Positions 1 through 11,459 of a stretch of DNA of 64,000 bases are shown here, one piece after another. Where the stretch lies: positions 112,543,138 to 112,607,137 of the forward strand of contig OV884014.1 of assembly GCA_930367205.1 (NCBI GenBank), read 5' to 3'. Every line of letters starts with the position of its first letter. Positions within the stretch are counted from its first letter, which is position 1. A program made the position numbers and the translations under genes. The notes below the pieces were generated by a model that was given only the letters and a program-made list of their open reading frames with translations, was not told where the DNA came from and ran no database searches. The stretch comes from Acanthosoma haemorrhoidale. Its lineage: Eukaryota; Arthropoda; Insecta; Hemiptera; Acanthosomatidae.

Positions 1-69
1 GCTTATAGGAGCTATAAGCTGTCAAACTTAACATAAAAAAATATTCTTTTTATATATAAAATACACATG

Positions 70-345
70 CAAAATCTAAAGGGGATACACCAAGCAGATG
101 AAAGAAGAAACTGAAAGAATAGGAATAACGGACCAGAATTGTCAGGACGGAGAAAGATATAGGAAAAGACTGAAGGAAATCAAGGTTCTTGTGGGAAAGA
201 AAAAATCGAAAAAGGGAGTCGCGTGGACAGAAAATAGAAAACAACAGCACGTAGAGATAATGAGGGAAAAATGGAAGGAAAGGAAAAACAAAAACAAGAA
301 AAGAACCGAAACTAATGATATTCGCGTTGTCTTTAAGGCCTTTCC
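70..345 (+). mobile_element. LINE family C, 3'-terminal ORF fragment
   Basis: The frame starting at 98 encodes a basic, lysine-rich tail (contains VGKKKSKKG and MREKWKERKNK) matching the tail encoded at 52359-52601 and, on the opposite strand, near 50100-50270. A Lys/Arg-rich tail of this kind is common at the C-terminus of insect endonuclease/reverse-transcriptase LINE ORFs. Only about 85 residues remain here; the RT domain is absent, so this is a 5'-truncated copy. Similarity to the 52-kb copy begins near position 70. The exact superfamily is not resolved. Confidence 0.7.
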
Positions 346-398
346 CTGACAACTATATATATATACATACACTCATTTTTAAAATTTATTTATTAAAT

Positions 399-655
399 AG
401 CTTTATTATGATAAAATTACAAGCTGCCTTATTGGGCAATAAGTAATTGTGATAATTGTTCTCATTCATAACATATTTACAATTTTCATTCAGTCACTCA
501 TACATACAGTATTTACAAACACTTCAGAGACCTCCCAAATCCACATGGTTGTCACCTCCCTCTCTTGCGAAAGAGGAAGCGGAGTCTTGGGAATTCCCCC
601 ACGCTCCTCCGTCAGCCGCGACACCAGATACGAACCAGTGGAGGCTGACACACAT
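399..655 (-). mobile_element. LINE family A, 3'UTR fragment (copy A1)
   Basis: This segment is the reverse complement of the 3' end of a LINE that occurs nine times in the window. It runs from the terminal AATAAAG-like end (read on the minus strand) through the polypyrimidine and GC-rich blocks to the conserved stem-loop region near 598-650. No coding part is left. The reading frames over it (449-667 and 456-662) recur in other 3'UTR copies, but they reflect shared repeat sequence, not a gene. Confidence 0.75.
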
Positions 656-1129
656 TCAATAAATTAATCGATAAAATAGTCTCATAAAAACGTTAAATCA
701 ATAAAATTTCTGAATAAAATTATAAAAAAGAGCATTAAACAAATTTCAAGCAGAATAAAATGATTTTTCAATTTTCATAGTCTATCTTGTCTTGCGAGCC
801 GATCGCTAATGTATAGATTGTAAATTTTCTTCAGTTTGAAATATTTTTCTCTTAAGTCTGAACTGAAGTTTAATAGATTAAAGCTTACTGTTCATTCTGT
901 ATAACCCTGCTAGGAGCTAATGGTGGCATAAACATTCGCATAAAGATGTTCCGAAATGGAGTTTAGTGATAACCTAACAGCCAAGTCGCCTTTTGATTCG
1001 TCCAGATGCGAGTGATAGAGGGTCCAGTGTTCCCTTTAGTTTCTAGAAACTGGACATTTCTAAGCATACCTTCCCTAGGTGAAGAAATCTCTTTTCAAAA
1101 CACCTAAACATTTATCTTATCTAGTGAGG
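656..1129. other. Unassigned AT-rich spacer
   Basis: I see no ORF with recognisable content, no tandem repeat and no similarity to the element families in this window. Confidence 0.5.
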
Positions 1130-1928
1130 CAGTACGGTATTTAGGTTTACATCTCGACAAACGACTGACCTGGAACCCACACACGAGACTAAAAAGATAA
1201 GAACTAAACAGACGCTTTGGACAACAGTACAGACTACTTCAAAGGACATCCACCTCTCAATAAAAAATAAATTACTAATCTACAAAGATATACCTAAGCC
1301 AATCTGGACATACGGAATAGAGCTATGGGGGACAGCAAAAAAGTCGGACATCAAGCGTATCCAATCCTTTCAATCAAAAGTCCTGAGAACAATAGTAAAT
1401 GCCCCTTATTACGTCAGCAACAAAACCCTTCATAACGACCTTAATATACCTTACATTCTTGAACTCATCCCTTCCAAGTTCATGGAATTCCATAGTAACC
1501 TATCCAACCACCCTAATCCCCTAGCACAGTCATTGCACCACTCATCCCTATAATCCTCCTCGGAGACTAAAACGGCTGTGGCCTCGTGACCTGCTATAAA
1601 TGCGTGACAGTAGAAGTCATGGCAATGGACAGTGTCTCCAATCATGTCCTGAGCGTATTTGGCTCTCGCGCTCTTGGTCAGCCTCCGCTGGCTAGTAGTA
1701 CGCGGCTGACGGAGGAGCGTGGGGGACTTCCCAAGACTCCACTGCCTCTTTCACATGCGAGGGAGGTGGTGAGAACCATGTGGATTTTGGAGGTCTCTGG
1801 GCTGTTTGTAAATATTGTATGAATGAGCGAGCGAATGGGGAATTGTAAATATGGTATGAATGAGAACATTTATCTGTATTACATATTGCCCGATAAGGCA
1901 GATTGTAATTTTAGCACAATAAAAAAGT
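1130..1928 (+). mobile_element. LINE family A, RT C-terminus plus 3'UTR (copy A2)
   Basis: Translation in broken frames gives the C-terminal part of a Jockey-type reverse transcriptase (a VRYLG block, then residues equivalent to the IWTYGIELWG block of copy A8), followed by a roughly 400-bp 3'UTR ending in an AATAAA-type signal near 1918. Several stops and frame changes make it non-functional. The 5' part of the element, including endonuclease and catalytic RT motifs, is absent, as expected from incomplete reverse transcription. Confidence 0.8.
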
Positions 1929-2179
1929 TATATATATCTAGTCAGGAGGGTCATCTAGTTATAACTGCCTGAGGGCTAATCCTTCTTTTAAATGACATAC
2001 GGCATTATACTTATTTATTTACAAACCATTTCTTTAAATAATGTCCTGAGTCATGGCTGCCCATATAGTTTTATTCATGGTTGTATACAAGTTTTTTCTT
2101 TTGTCCGTCTTCTTTCAATCAAATGTTTTCTGTCAGCACTCCCTCTTTACTACTACAAGAGCCTTGTCGATTGAAACGT
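1929..2179. other. Unassigned spacer
   Basis: AT-rich sequence between two LINE fragments; nothing is recognised in it. Confidence 0.45.
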
Positions 2180-2935
2180 TGTGTTATGATTATTTAATTT
2201 TTTTTTTTTACTGCATTAATAACATGATGATCTTTGTTAAACATTATTATTATGAAATCAGCTTTATTTTCCTAGCCATCCATTCTTGGAAATTATTTAT
2301 TTGTTATTATTAGAAACTTTATATTTCCGATTATAATTGACTTCTATGACTATCACTTACAGTTAAGTATTGTGACCAATGAACCACTCTTCACTTTTTA
2401 CCACTTTGACTCCCTTTGAATATGCTTTTCTCTTCACCTTCGACCACCATTTATAGGTGATATTTCCAGAATGGGATCATGGGAAAAGTGGTCCGACATA
2501 CCTCTCTCGATGACCTGCACACGTTGCTTGGTGTGCCGTCGGTGGATGAGTTCATCCGCCGGAGACACATCAAGTTTTTTGACTCGTAGCAGCACCTAAC
2601 GAACCCAGTATTTAACACTATGACCCCACCACCTCTCCCGCCTCGATGGCAACAGACTGTCGGGGAAAATTATAGTTAACAATTAGTATGTAAGTTAGTT
2701 TTAAGTTTGATCAAAAAGGTGAGCCCCATCACCTTTATTAGTCTGTTTAGTCTAGTCACGTATAATGTATGTCATTATACATGTTTATTCATTATATAAT
2801 TTTTATAAAATAAAAAAACCTGTATATAGTGTAGCGATGCTACAGCAAATACAAAAATTATTTGTAAATAGATTCGCCTGAGGATCTATAATTGTAAATA
2901 ATCATCTGAAAATTTAAAGGGACTAGGAAGGAATA
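2180..2935 (+). mobile_element. LINE family B, 3' end (copy B1)
   Basis: This is a parallel copy of the segment at 7240-7985, with shared blocks at the T-rich start, the GGAGACACATCAAG block and the 3'UTR block GGTGAGCCCCATCACC. Relative to the 7.2-kb copy it has lost about a dozen bases near 2508 and gained in-frame stops, so the C-terminal coding part is broken. It belongs to the second Jockey-like LINE of the window, whose RT C-terminus is visible at 44836-45120. Confidence 0.72.
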
Positions 2936-3454
2936 AAAACAAAAAACAGTTGGTGCAAACGTCTATGTGAATTCCCCTTGTTTAGTCACATAAGCAGGTT
3001 GTCTGGAAATAATGCTCATGGACTTCTGGATCTCGGACAATTGAGTGTTTAGTTGATCAATTGTTCTAAATGTGAATATATTTTTGAAAAGTCTTCATTT
3101 TTTCAACTGAATTACAGAAGTAGTAAATCTTAGACACGTCTTCAAGGTGTTTTTTTACTAACTTTAAAGTGAAGTTGATGAAACACTAAAGGAATTGCCT
3201 GCGCCAGGAAGAAGGTCTTCCTCGCTAGAAGATCTATTATCGGGGTGCTGGCCTAAGTGAAAGAGCAGGGGATGACTGAGATGGTAAGCGATCGATGGCC
3301 TCAGGCTAGAATGAATGAATGACTTGCCCAGATTAAATCGAGGAGTATATACATGGGGCACAGAGGAGTTGTATCAACAGTGTCGGAGTTCATCGCACTC
3401 AAACCTTATTCACATCTCGACAATATAAAGTTATTTTTATCATTTAATCAATCG
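2936..3454. other. Unassigned spacer
   Basis: AT-rich sequence. The short minus-strand frame at 3164-3361 shows no recognisable protein features and is not called. Confidence 0.45.
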
Positions 3455-3785
3455 ATGAGTGTATTCTGTGTGGTGCAGGAGGGATGAGTGGTGCAGTGCA
3501 ATGACTGTGCCAGGGGATTAGGGTGGTTGGATAGGTTACTATGGAATTTCATGAACTTGGAAAGGATGAGTTCAAGAATGTAGGGTATATTAAGATCGTT
3601 ATGATGGGTTTTGTTGCTGACGTAATAAGGGGCCTTTACTATTGTTCTCAGGACTTTTGATTGTAAGGATTGGATACGTTTGTAGTTTATTTTCTATTGA
3701 GAGATGGGATGTCCTTCGAAGTAGTCTGTACAGTTGTCCAAAGCGTCTGTTTAGTTCTTGTGTTTTTAGCCTCGAGGTCTTTTGT
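3455..3785 (-). mobile_element. LINE family A, internal fragment (copy A3)
   Basis: Reverse-complement match to the junction of the RT C-terminal coding region and the 3'UTR of LINE A (same order as 43010-43385). It lacks both the terminal 3'UTR and the upstream RT. Confidence 0.7.
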
Positions 3786-4224
3786 CTTATTCATGAATGA
3801 GCTTATTCATGAATGTATTGTATTTATGAAAAAATACAAATTTAAGTAAGCGAACGAAGTTTTGGAGTACAGTACAATTGTTCAATCTTGATGCTTGAAA
3901 TGAACATATGTATATAAACGTTGGAGGGATGTAAAATATACCTATGTACACCTAATTTATATATAGGGTGCTTTTGTTTTTTTGTTGCCTTGCCTCATTT
4001 AAGGACTGGGTAGGAAAAAACTTCGTTTTTAACTAGTGTTGAAATTATGGCACCTAATTTGGGATATTCGACTGATAGGGCTTGCTCTCGAATTTATGTA
4101 TATTACTTCATGTACTTACACCCTAAACTCTTTATGGTGAGACGTCATGAAAAAGCCATAGTATTGTTTTATTTAAGTTTGGTTTTATTCCTGTAAATAT
4201 GGATTTGTGCAGGAATATTTTTTT
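3786..4224. other. Unassigned AT-rich spacer
   Basis: No supported gene or repeat is seen between LINE A copy A3 and LINE B copy B3. Confidence 0.45.
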
Positions 4225-4592
4225 CTTTAATTATTTACAGATAATTATAGATCCTCAGGTGAATCTGTTTACAAATTATTTTGTATTTCCTGTACCATCA
4301 CTACATTATATACAGGTTTTGTTATTTTATAAAACAAATTATATAATGGAATAAACAAGTACAATGATACACATTATATGTGACTGACCTAACTGACTAA
4401 TAAAGGTGATGGGGTGCACCTTTTTTATCGAACTTAAAACTAATTTACATACTAATTCTTAACCTAATTTTCCCCCAACAGTCTGATACCATCAATGCGG
4501 GAGGGGTGGTGGGGTCATAGTGTTAAACACTGGGTTGGTTAGGCGCTCCAACGAGTCAAAAAATGTGTCTCCGGTGGATGAATTTGTGCATG
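4225..4592 (-). mobile_element. LINE family B, 3'UTR fragment (copy B3)
   Basis: Reverse complement of the 3' end of family B: the GATCCTCAGG block, the GGGGTGCACC block (equivalent to GGTGAGCCCC in other copies) and the GGTGGTGGGGTCATAGTG block occur in the expected order. It is uninterrupted across the point where copy B6 (45.4 kb) carries a 631-bp insert, so it serves as the empty reference for that insert. Confidence 0.7.
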
Positions 4593-7239
4593 AAACATAT
4601 AATTATTTATTATATTTATACACTGAACATATTTCGAAGTAGTAGTAACTGTACATCAAGGGCTTTTGCATATTTTATAAAGCTGTCAACAATCTTGCCT
4701 AGATTCCACAAATTGAAATTATGAAATCTTTCTAACGAATATTGAAATTGGTGGAACCAGGCGAAATACGATTCCATCATATCTGGAAAACGCATTGATA
4801 TTTTTCTAGGAAACAGACTATGAAAAACTTCCCAATTTTAAAGCATAAGATGAAAATAATAAAACATAAATTCACTTAGCTATAACATTCACGGAGGTAT
4901 GAAATCTCCGTAATGAAGTAATGATTTAACACGGACTGATGAGTACAGAGAGGAATAAATTGAATGATAAAAAAAAAGGAAGATGAAAAGATCAAAGGCG
5001 CTCTGCGAATAAACGGAGGTAAAGTGAAGTAAATAGTCGTTTATAAACGACTCGTTCAAACTAACAAAAGAGCATGGAGGTCCTGTGAGGGGAAGGAATG
5101 AGCTCAAATGAGGCTCCAGCTGTTTATTATAGTGGTAATAAAATGTAATCATATGTGACTTATTGTTACTTTTATACTTATCATCGCAATGTTAATAACG
5201 TCATTCACATGCAGCAATGTCGCTTTCCCTTGCCGCAACTGCATGGCTTACTGTACCCGGGTAATTTCTCTAACCCGTACACTTTTATTAGTCATACCGG
5301 ACTTATTGCCTACTAAAAAAAGAAATCTTCTAAACTGAAACCGACGTTTGTTTGACCGTGAAGAATATTAAACGTACATCTGGGGTAATAAAAAAACTCT
5401 CGAAAGTTTGGTTTACAATGTACGGTTTCCTTGGATCTGCTTTGAACATTCTGCACTGTTCTTGTTATCGTTTTAAATTGCACATCATACTTTTTTTACA
5501 GCTTGACTTTCAATGAAACATTCAAAAAATAAAAATGATCAACCTTACTTAAAAAAATCCTTAGCGTACAGTTTAATAATCTTTGTAGAGGAGAGTCTTT
5601 TAAAAGAAAAGAAAGAAAAGCTTTATTGTGAAGTGCAAGCAAAACATTGGTATATACAAATATTCAGAGTTACATTACTACATACTGGATTGAATGACTG
5701 GGAACACGTGAGGCCTGGGGCTAAAGCTGAGACAAATGTATAAAAGAAAAGGGTAGCTCTGGGAAGTAGGGATGTCTTGAATGGATGCAGTAGCTTACTT
5801 AAAAATAACAGGACCCATCAGTGACTTCCACGAAGTCACAAGGCAGGTATACAGTTCTGCTCAAGCCCCTTCTACTTGTTCTTTTAGCATTATAAAACTT
5901 TCGATAAACTGTCTCAAGAAGCAAAATCAAGTAGCTATGAAAAAGAGTGAAATAGTTTGTTTGGATCAGTGGACTAAACGGTCTGATAAATATTCTTACC
6001 TTGTATGGTTCCTGAAACTTGTACGATTGTTTTAAAAAGAATAATTACTAGTTGGAAAATCCATTATTGATTTTAAGGCGTTTGTCTGGTGGATAGACAA
6101 ATGTAAATTGAGTAATGACACAAAGAACTACAGAAGAAACATTTTATTACAATTTTTACATATGTGCTTGAACATTCAACCTTTAATAAAATCAAACGAA
6201 TATGACAATAACAATATTTACAGTGATCAGGAAATATATCGCAATGTCTTTTCTTCTGCGAGAGTTTTCAAACTCCTCTAAGAGAACATACAGGCCCTAA
6301 ATTCTGCTTGGATGACTGAGTCGGAAGTCAGAAAGTCTAAAGGTTTTTTGTTTGTGTCTCTAAAGGGAGTTTTATTAAGATTGGTGACCTTTCTTTGTAA
6401 GTAATAATTCATACAGTATATATTTTTATGAATATGTTAATGGTAAATAAATATATTTGTAAGGAATGTTTGTTATAAAACTGTAAGAATTCCGTACTAG
6501 GCTTATTTTTTCTTACTAAGCATATTGATATTAACCTGTTATTGGATTTATGGCCAATTTCATAGCCAATAATTTCTTAAATATTTCTGTTAATCAGAAG
6601 AAATTTTATTTCTTCTAAAATTATGTAATTTTTCTCTATAACTACTAACTAACTAAAACTAATTGGTTTTATTGAAATACAATTGTATGGGTAGTAAATT
6701 TAAGAGAATAAATTTCCTCTGAATGATAAAAGAGCACTGTTTAATTGAGTGGTGCAAGAGTTGTGTATATGATCGGTTTAATACACGGCTCGTTTCTATA
6801 ATTCTATTGCCAGGGTAGAATTAATACGACCAACAAATTGGTGTAATTTTTGTTTTATTTGATGTAGCAACAGGTGGGAGCGTGCGTGGCCGCCGCTAAT
6901 GTGCCAATTTGTGGTTTGTCGTCGGTTCCATGTTCTTTGTCCTTCGACAGGTCAAGATTTTAGATTGTAGCCAATTTAATTTTAAAAGCTTCATATGTAT
7001 CTAAAGTTATTTAATATTAAAAAAATTCTAGAGTGCCATTATAGTTTATATAGTTTGCTTAACATGCTAATGATAAAAATCAACCTGTCTTCAAAATTGA
7101 ATTGAAAATCTTTCTTTTCAGAAAATTAAAATAACATAATTAGAAATCATTCAAACAACAATATACTCTTACACTATATCCTATGGATACAGATAAAAAG
7201 ACTCTTCTCTACAAACATTTTTTAAGTTATTGAAACATA
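4593..7239. other. Unassigned AT-rich region
   Basis: About 2.6 kb without a recognisable element or gene. Short frames (4889-5152 minus, 5513-5743 plus, 5781-6035 plus) have biased AT-driven composition and no recognised motif. Unrecognised exons cannot be excluded. Confidence 0.4.
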
Positions 7240-7985
7240 GTTTTATGATTATTTAATTTTTTTTTTCGCCATTAATAACATGATGAGGTTTGCTAAACAT
7301 TATTATTATGAAATCAGCTTTATTTCCCTTGCCATCCGTTCTTGGAAATTATTTATTTTTTGTTATTAGAAACTTTATATTTCCGATTATAATTGACTTC
7401 TATGACTATCACTTACAATTAAGTAGTGTGGCCAATGAACCACTTTTTACCACTTTGACTAACTTTGAATATGCTTCTCTTCACCTTCGACCACCATTTA
7501 TAGGTGATAATTACAGAATGGGATCATGGGAAAAGTGGTCCGACATACCTCTCTCGAGAGGTAAGAACGCTGACCTGCACTCATTGCTTGGTGTGCCTTC
7601 GAAGGGTGAGTTCATCCGCCGGAGACACATCAAGTTTTTTGACTCGTTGCAGCACCTAACCAACCCAGTGTTTAACAATATGGTCCCACCACCCCTCCCG
7701 CATCGATGGCAACAGACTGTCGGGGAAATTTATAGTTAAGAATTAGTATGTAAATTAGTTTTAAGTTTGATCAAAAAGGTGAGCCCCATCACCTTTATTA
7801 GCCAGTTCAGTCCAGTCACGTATAATGTATATCATTATACTTGTTTATTCCATTATATAATTTTTATAAAATAACAAGAGCTGTATATAAAGTAGCGATG
7901 ATACAGAAAATACAAAAATAATTTGTAAATAGATTCGCCTGAGGATCTATAATTGTATAATTATCTGTGAATTTAAAGGGGGTAT
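7240..7985 (+). mobile_element. LINE family B, 3' end with ORF C-terminus (copy B2)
   Basis: The best preserved family-B 3' end. A 149-codon frame (7290-7739) is open to its stop and carries the C-terminal block GEFIRRRHIKFFDSLQHLTN also seen in the minus-strand copy at 44363-44794. About 240 bp of 3'UTR follow, with the CACCTTTATTAG block and the GATTCGCCTGAGGATC block shared by other copies. Upstream RT sequence is missing, so the copy is 5'-truncated. The N-terminal AT-rich part of the frame is probably not real coding sequence. Confidence 0.75.
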
Positions 7986-8614
7986 GGGGGGGGGATCTTA
8001 CACTATGGAACAGTTAATATTGTTCTAATCTTAAATTGTATTCTATATACAGTATTAAAAGTGGGGAAAAAAAGAGCTTATAATAGCAATAGCCTTAATG
8101 TATTTCATGCTTGTAAAGTACTTCCTAATATGCACAGAATCTGGAAAGTAATTTACAAGTAATTTAAAAGTTTAAGTACTTTTAGATCCAGTTCACTAAA
8201 CACAGCATACCAATGTTCATTTGTGTTTTATTCCAGTTTTTTTTCCAGATTTTTGTTACTTCCCAGATGACATTTGATCTGTTTATTACATATATGTGGA
8301 AAATGCCCCGCGTGTGATCTATAAGGGTGAATAGGTGGGGAGCTCTAAGGACAGGATAAAAATGTGCCTGGTAAAACGTCAATTCCCTTATTTTCCCTAA
8401 GAAAGTTGAGCGCTTACATTTACAAGATGAGCTGTTTGTGGTTTTCCTGCCTTGTTCAATTCTTCGTATGAATTAATTTTACAAGTGTTCACCCAGATCG
8501 GACAATAATGCACTGTCTTCATCTTTTACAAGTTTAAGCTTATATTGTTCGTTATATGTTTGTTTTATCACACTAACTGTTACGTTTCTAGTTAATATTA
8601 ATTTATAATCTAAT
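7986..8614. other. Unassigned spacer
   Basis: AT-rich sequence with a short G-run near 7990; nothing else is recognised. Confidence 0.4.
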
Positions 8615-8619
8615 ATAAT

Positions 8620-9483
8620 TGTAGCGACCGCTAACTACATAAGATAAATCACCCTATGCTCTATTGTATATATATGGTAAATTAATTTAAACAAATGTAA
8701 ATAATATTACCAAAACCATAAGTCATACCAGTGTAAATATTGTAAACAATAAAAGACGCAGCTACAAAACGAGCTAAGAGGCCCTTGCAGAGGGGGTCAA
8801 GTAAAAAGGGCCCTGGACTAGAGGGGGTGGGTATTGGTCTAGAACATTCAACCTTCATCCAAGCCTGCAATGCGGTTGGCCAAAATAAAACCTCGCCTCA
8901 TTGGCTGGACCCGATTGGCCAGAATAAGACCCCAGCCCACTGGCTACTTAGGGCTGTATATACCCCCTAGTTTTAGCCGATAATTCATTCTAACTACAGC
9001 TCTCTGGACTGGTACTTGCAGCTGCACTGATGTTTCTAGATTTGGCCTTCTCATTTATGAAAACCTCTGGATCTCTCTTCCTAACCTCACTATGTTTTAG
9101 TCCGGTCTTGTCAGATCCCACAATCTCCTAGCGGGATTCTCTGCCTTCGCCTCGCTAAAACTAGCAGCTCCTTGGGAGAGACCTCTCCCTCGCGGACAAT
9201 GGTTGTTGTGGCCCTACAAATTTACCGAGTAGTGTCTTCCACGGGAATCCAGTCTGCCTCTCTCCGGTTCACACTCACCTTTAGGATCCGGACGGATTTC
9301 GCCTACCCTCAGATTTCGGGTGTTAATTCGTGGTCATTCCAAGACCACATAAACTACCTACACCACCTACCCTGTACCTCTTCTCCTGAACATAGTGCAT
9401 TGTCGGGGCACATGCCTATCAAATATGGAGTCAGATAGTAAGACCGTCATGAAACTAGGCACCTCCCTCGTGACTACCCAACA
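8620..9483 (+). mobile_element. Solo LTR, family S1 (copy 1)
   Basis: The segment starts TGTAGCGACCG and ends CCCAACA, the TG...CA form of LTRs, and matches 14439-15375 in reverse complement over most of its length. An AATAAAAGACG polyadenylation-like block lies at about 8749 and a TATA-like GTATATACCCC block near 8957. No internal retrotransposon sequence follows. If the end is placed at 9486 the flanks carry ATAAT at 8615-8619 and 9487-9491; if at 9483, by comparison with copy 2, the duplication is imperfect. The frame at 9172-9438 lies inside the LTR and is not a gene. Confidence 0.75.
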
Positions 9484-9491
9484 ACAATAAT

Positions 9492-11358
9492 TTCGGATTT
9501 CTTTCATTTAAAAAAACAACATTAAATAATCTCGGGTTCCCATTCGGGAGATCCTGGATGGGGTACCAAGACTATTTATTGTTGTTATAAAAGGTATTGT
9601 TCTGCTCCGTAGAGAGAAAACAATTGTACTCCTGACCGTACATGAGGTACGAAGCAGCTTAACTGTCCAGTTGCACAACACTGTGATTGGCCTCGCTCTG
9701 ATAGTTCGGGCCGTGGTCTTAGTGAAAGTGACTTCTAGCCACTATCGTCCTGTCTCTGCCACAGAGGCTCTTTCACACTATGATAAGGCTACAAATATAG
9801 ATCAATAAAATAGTATTTGTTTTTTAGCAAATGTATTTATTTAATATCTCATTATAAACATAATTTTATCCAAGTGTCAAATGATATGTTTTATTGTTGA
9901 GTTTGTGATCATTGAATAAATAAATATTTCGGAGAGAGACAACAAACGCTTATTTTGAGAAAAAGTTTTAAGAAACCATAAATATTTTTATGCATGATAC
10001 ATTCGAGGAGGCGAGGTGCTCCTAAACTGGAGAGAGTTTTTTTTTGATTTTCGAAGGTCTCCAGCTACCCTGGAGAATTGTGCGTTGTACGAATGAAATA
10101 TATTTGAGAATATGCAAGAAAACTACGCTCGTCATCTTGGAATGAGAAAGTTTGCACCTATACAGAAAGTGGGCAACAAAATTAACATTTTTTTTTATCA
10201 TGATGATCAAATTTGACTGATTACTCAAGATAAAACCGACTTCGAAAATACATTTAACTAAAATTACACGAAGTAATTAGGTATGGTTTTTTTTGAGAGT
10301 TGAAAAAAAAAAAATAATCGAAGAAAGGAAAAACACCTTTTCTAAACCATGATCCGCCATGGAACCATACCACAATACCATGGAACCATGAAATCATGGA
10401 AGGAACCGCTTCAAAACCACAATATCAAACACGGTTCTAGTCAGTGAATATTAATTAGTTAAAGTATATAGTGCTAATAAAAATGTCAAATATAGCAATA
10501 AGCTAATTCGAACTGTAAAAACCTTCTGTAGTTACTCTCCCACAGTATGGTTTATCTGGTAACCATGATGGAAGCTGACATTCCTCAGGGATAACGAAAC
10601 CACAAATATAAATATCCTTTTGTCCCTGAAGATGTGGCTACTCAAAAAGAACTATCCTGTTTTAGTAACTACTAATCACTACTATTCCTGTTAGTAGCTA
10701 ATAAGTTTTAAAATAAGTAATAGGAATTTGGGAAAACTTGGTACTTGGTCCACACTTAACAGAAGACGCAAGGAAGCTGTTGCATCCTTTCCGCATAAGG
10801 CACACCGGCCTTACCCACTTCATCCTTTCATTAAGCCTGGACCCCAGTCTTTCAACTCTTGCAGAGAACGTCTCACTGCCCGCTTGCCGATAGACTGTCC
10901 ATTCCGCAATGAAGAAGACCACAGAAATACCCATCACACTGGAAAAGCCCTCAGGGACCGAGTTTAAATCGTAACAAGAAATTAGAAAACTCAACCAGCC
11001 GCCGTTGAACCAGCAGGATATAAACCTTCAGAAACACAAATATATTTTTTTTCTCGAAATTCCTTGTGATTCTTAGCTGTAGTTGTGACTACTGGTGTAA
11101 AATACCTTTCTTTTTTTTCACCATAAGCTACGTAAAGAAGTAAGTGACTGCAGACTGAAACGGTAACATGAGACGTTTCCTTGCTCTCATAGCGTCCGGA
11201 TGTGATTGGAGATGTCGTTGGGAAAGGAGGGGACACGGAAGCTGCAGTCACGTAAGGGCAGGACATGAGCAGTGCGGGGATTTCCGGCTATAAATTCTGA
11301 CGTGGGGGGGGGGCGAAGGAGGACCTCGGAATAGCAAATGTGTGTAAGCGCACTCTCT

Positions 11359-11361
<3 letters not shown>
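9492..11361. other. Unassigned region between inverted solo LTRs (left part)
   Basis: Mostly AT-rich. A GC-richer island at 10710-10990 carries overlapping 80-100-codon frames on both strands, but I recognise no protein family and see no clear exon boundaries. Confidence 0.4.
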
Positions 11362-11415
<54 letters not shown>

Positions 11416-11459
11416 ACTCACTCACTCTCTCTCACTCTCTCTCTCTCTCTCTCTCACCC
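11362..11459 (+). repeat. (CT)n microsatellite
   Basis: Dinucleotide CT repeat interrupted by CACTCACTCACTCACT. The minus-strand frame rich in Arg-Glu repeats over it (11187-11417) is an artefact of the repeat. Confidence 0.95.
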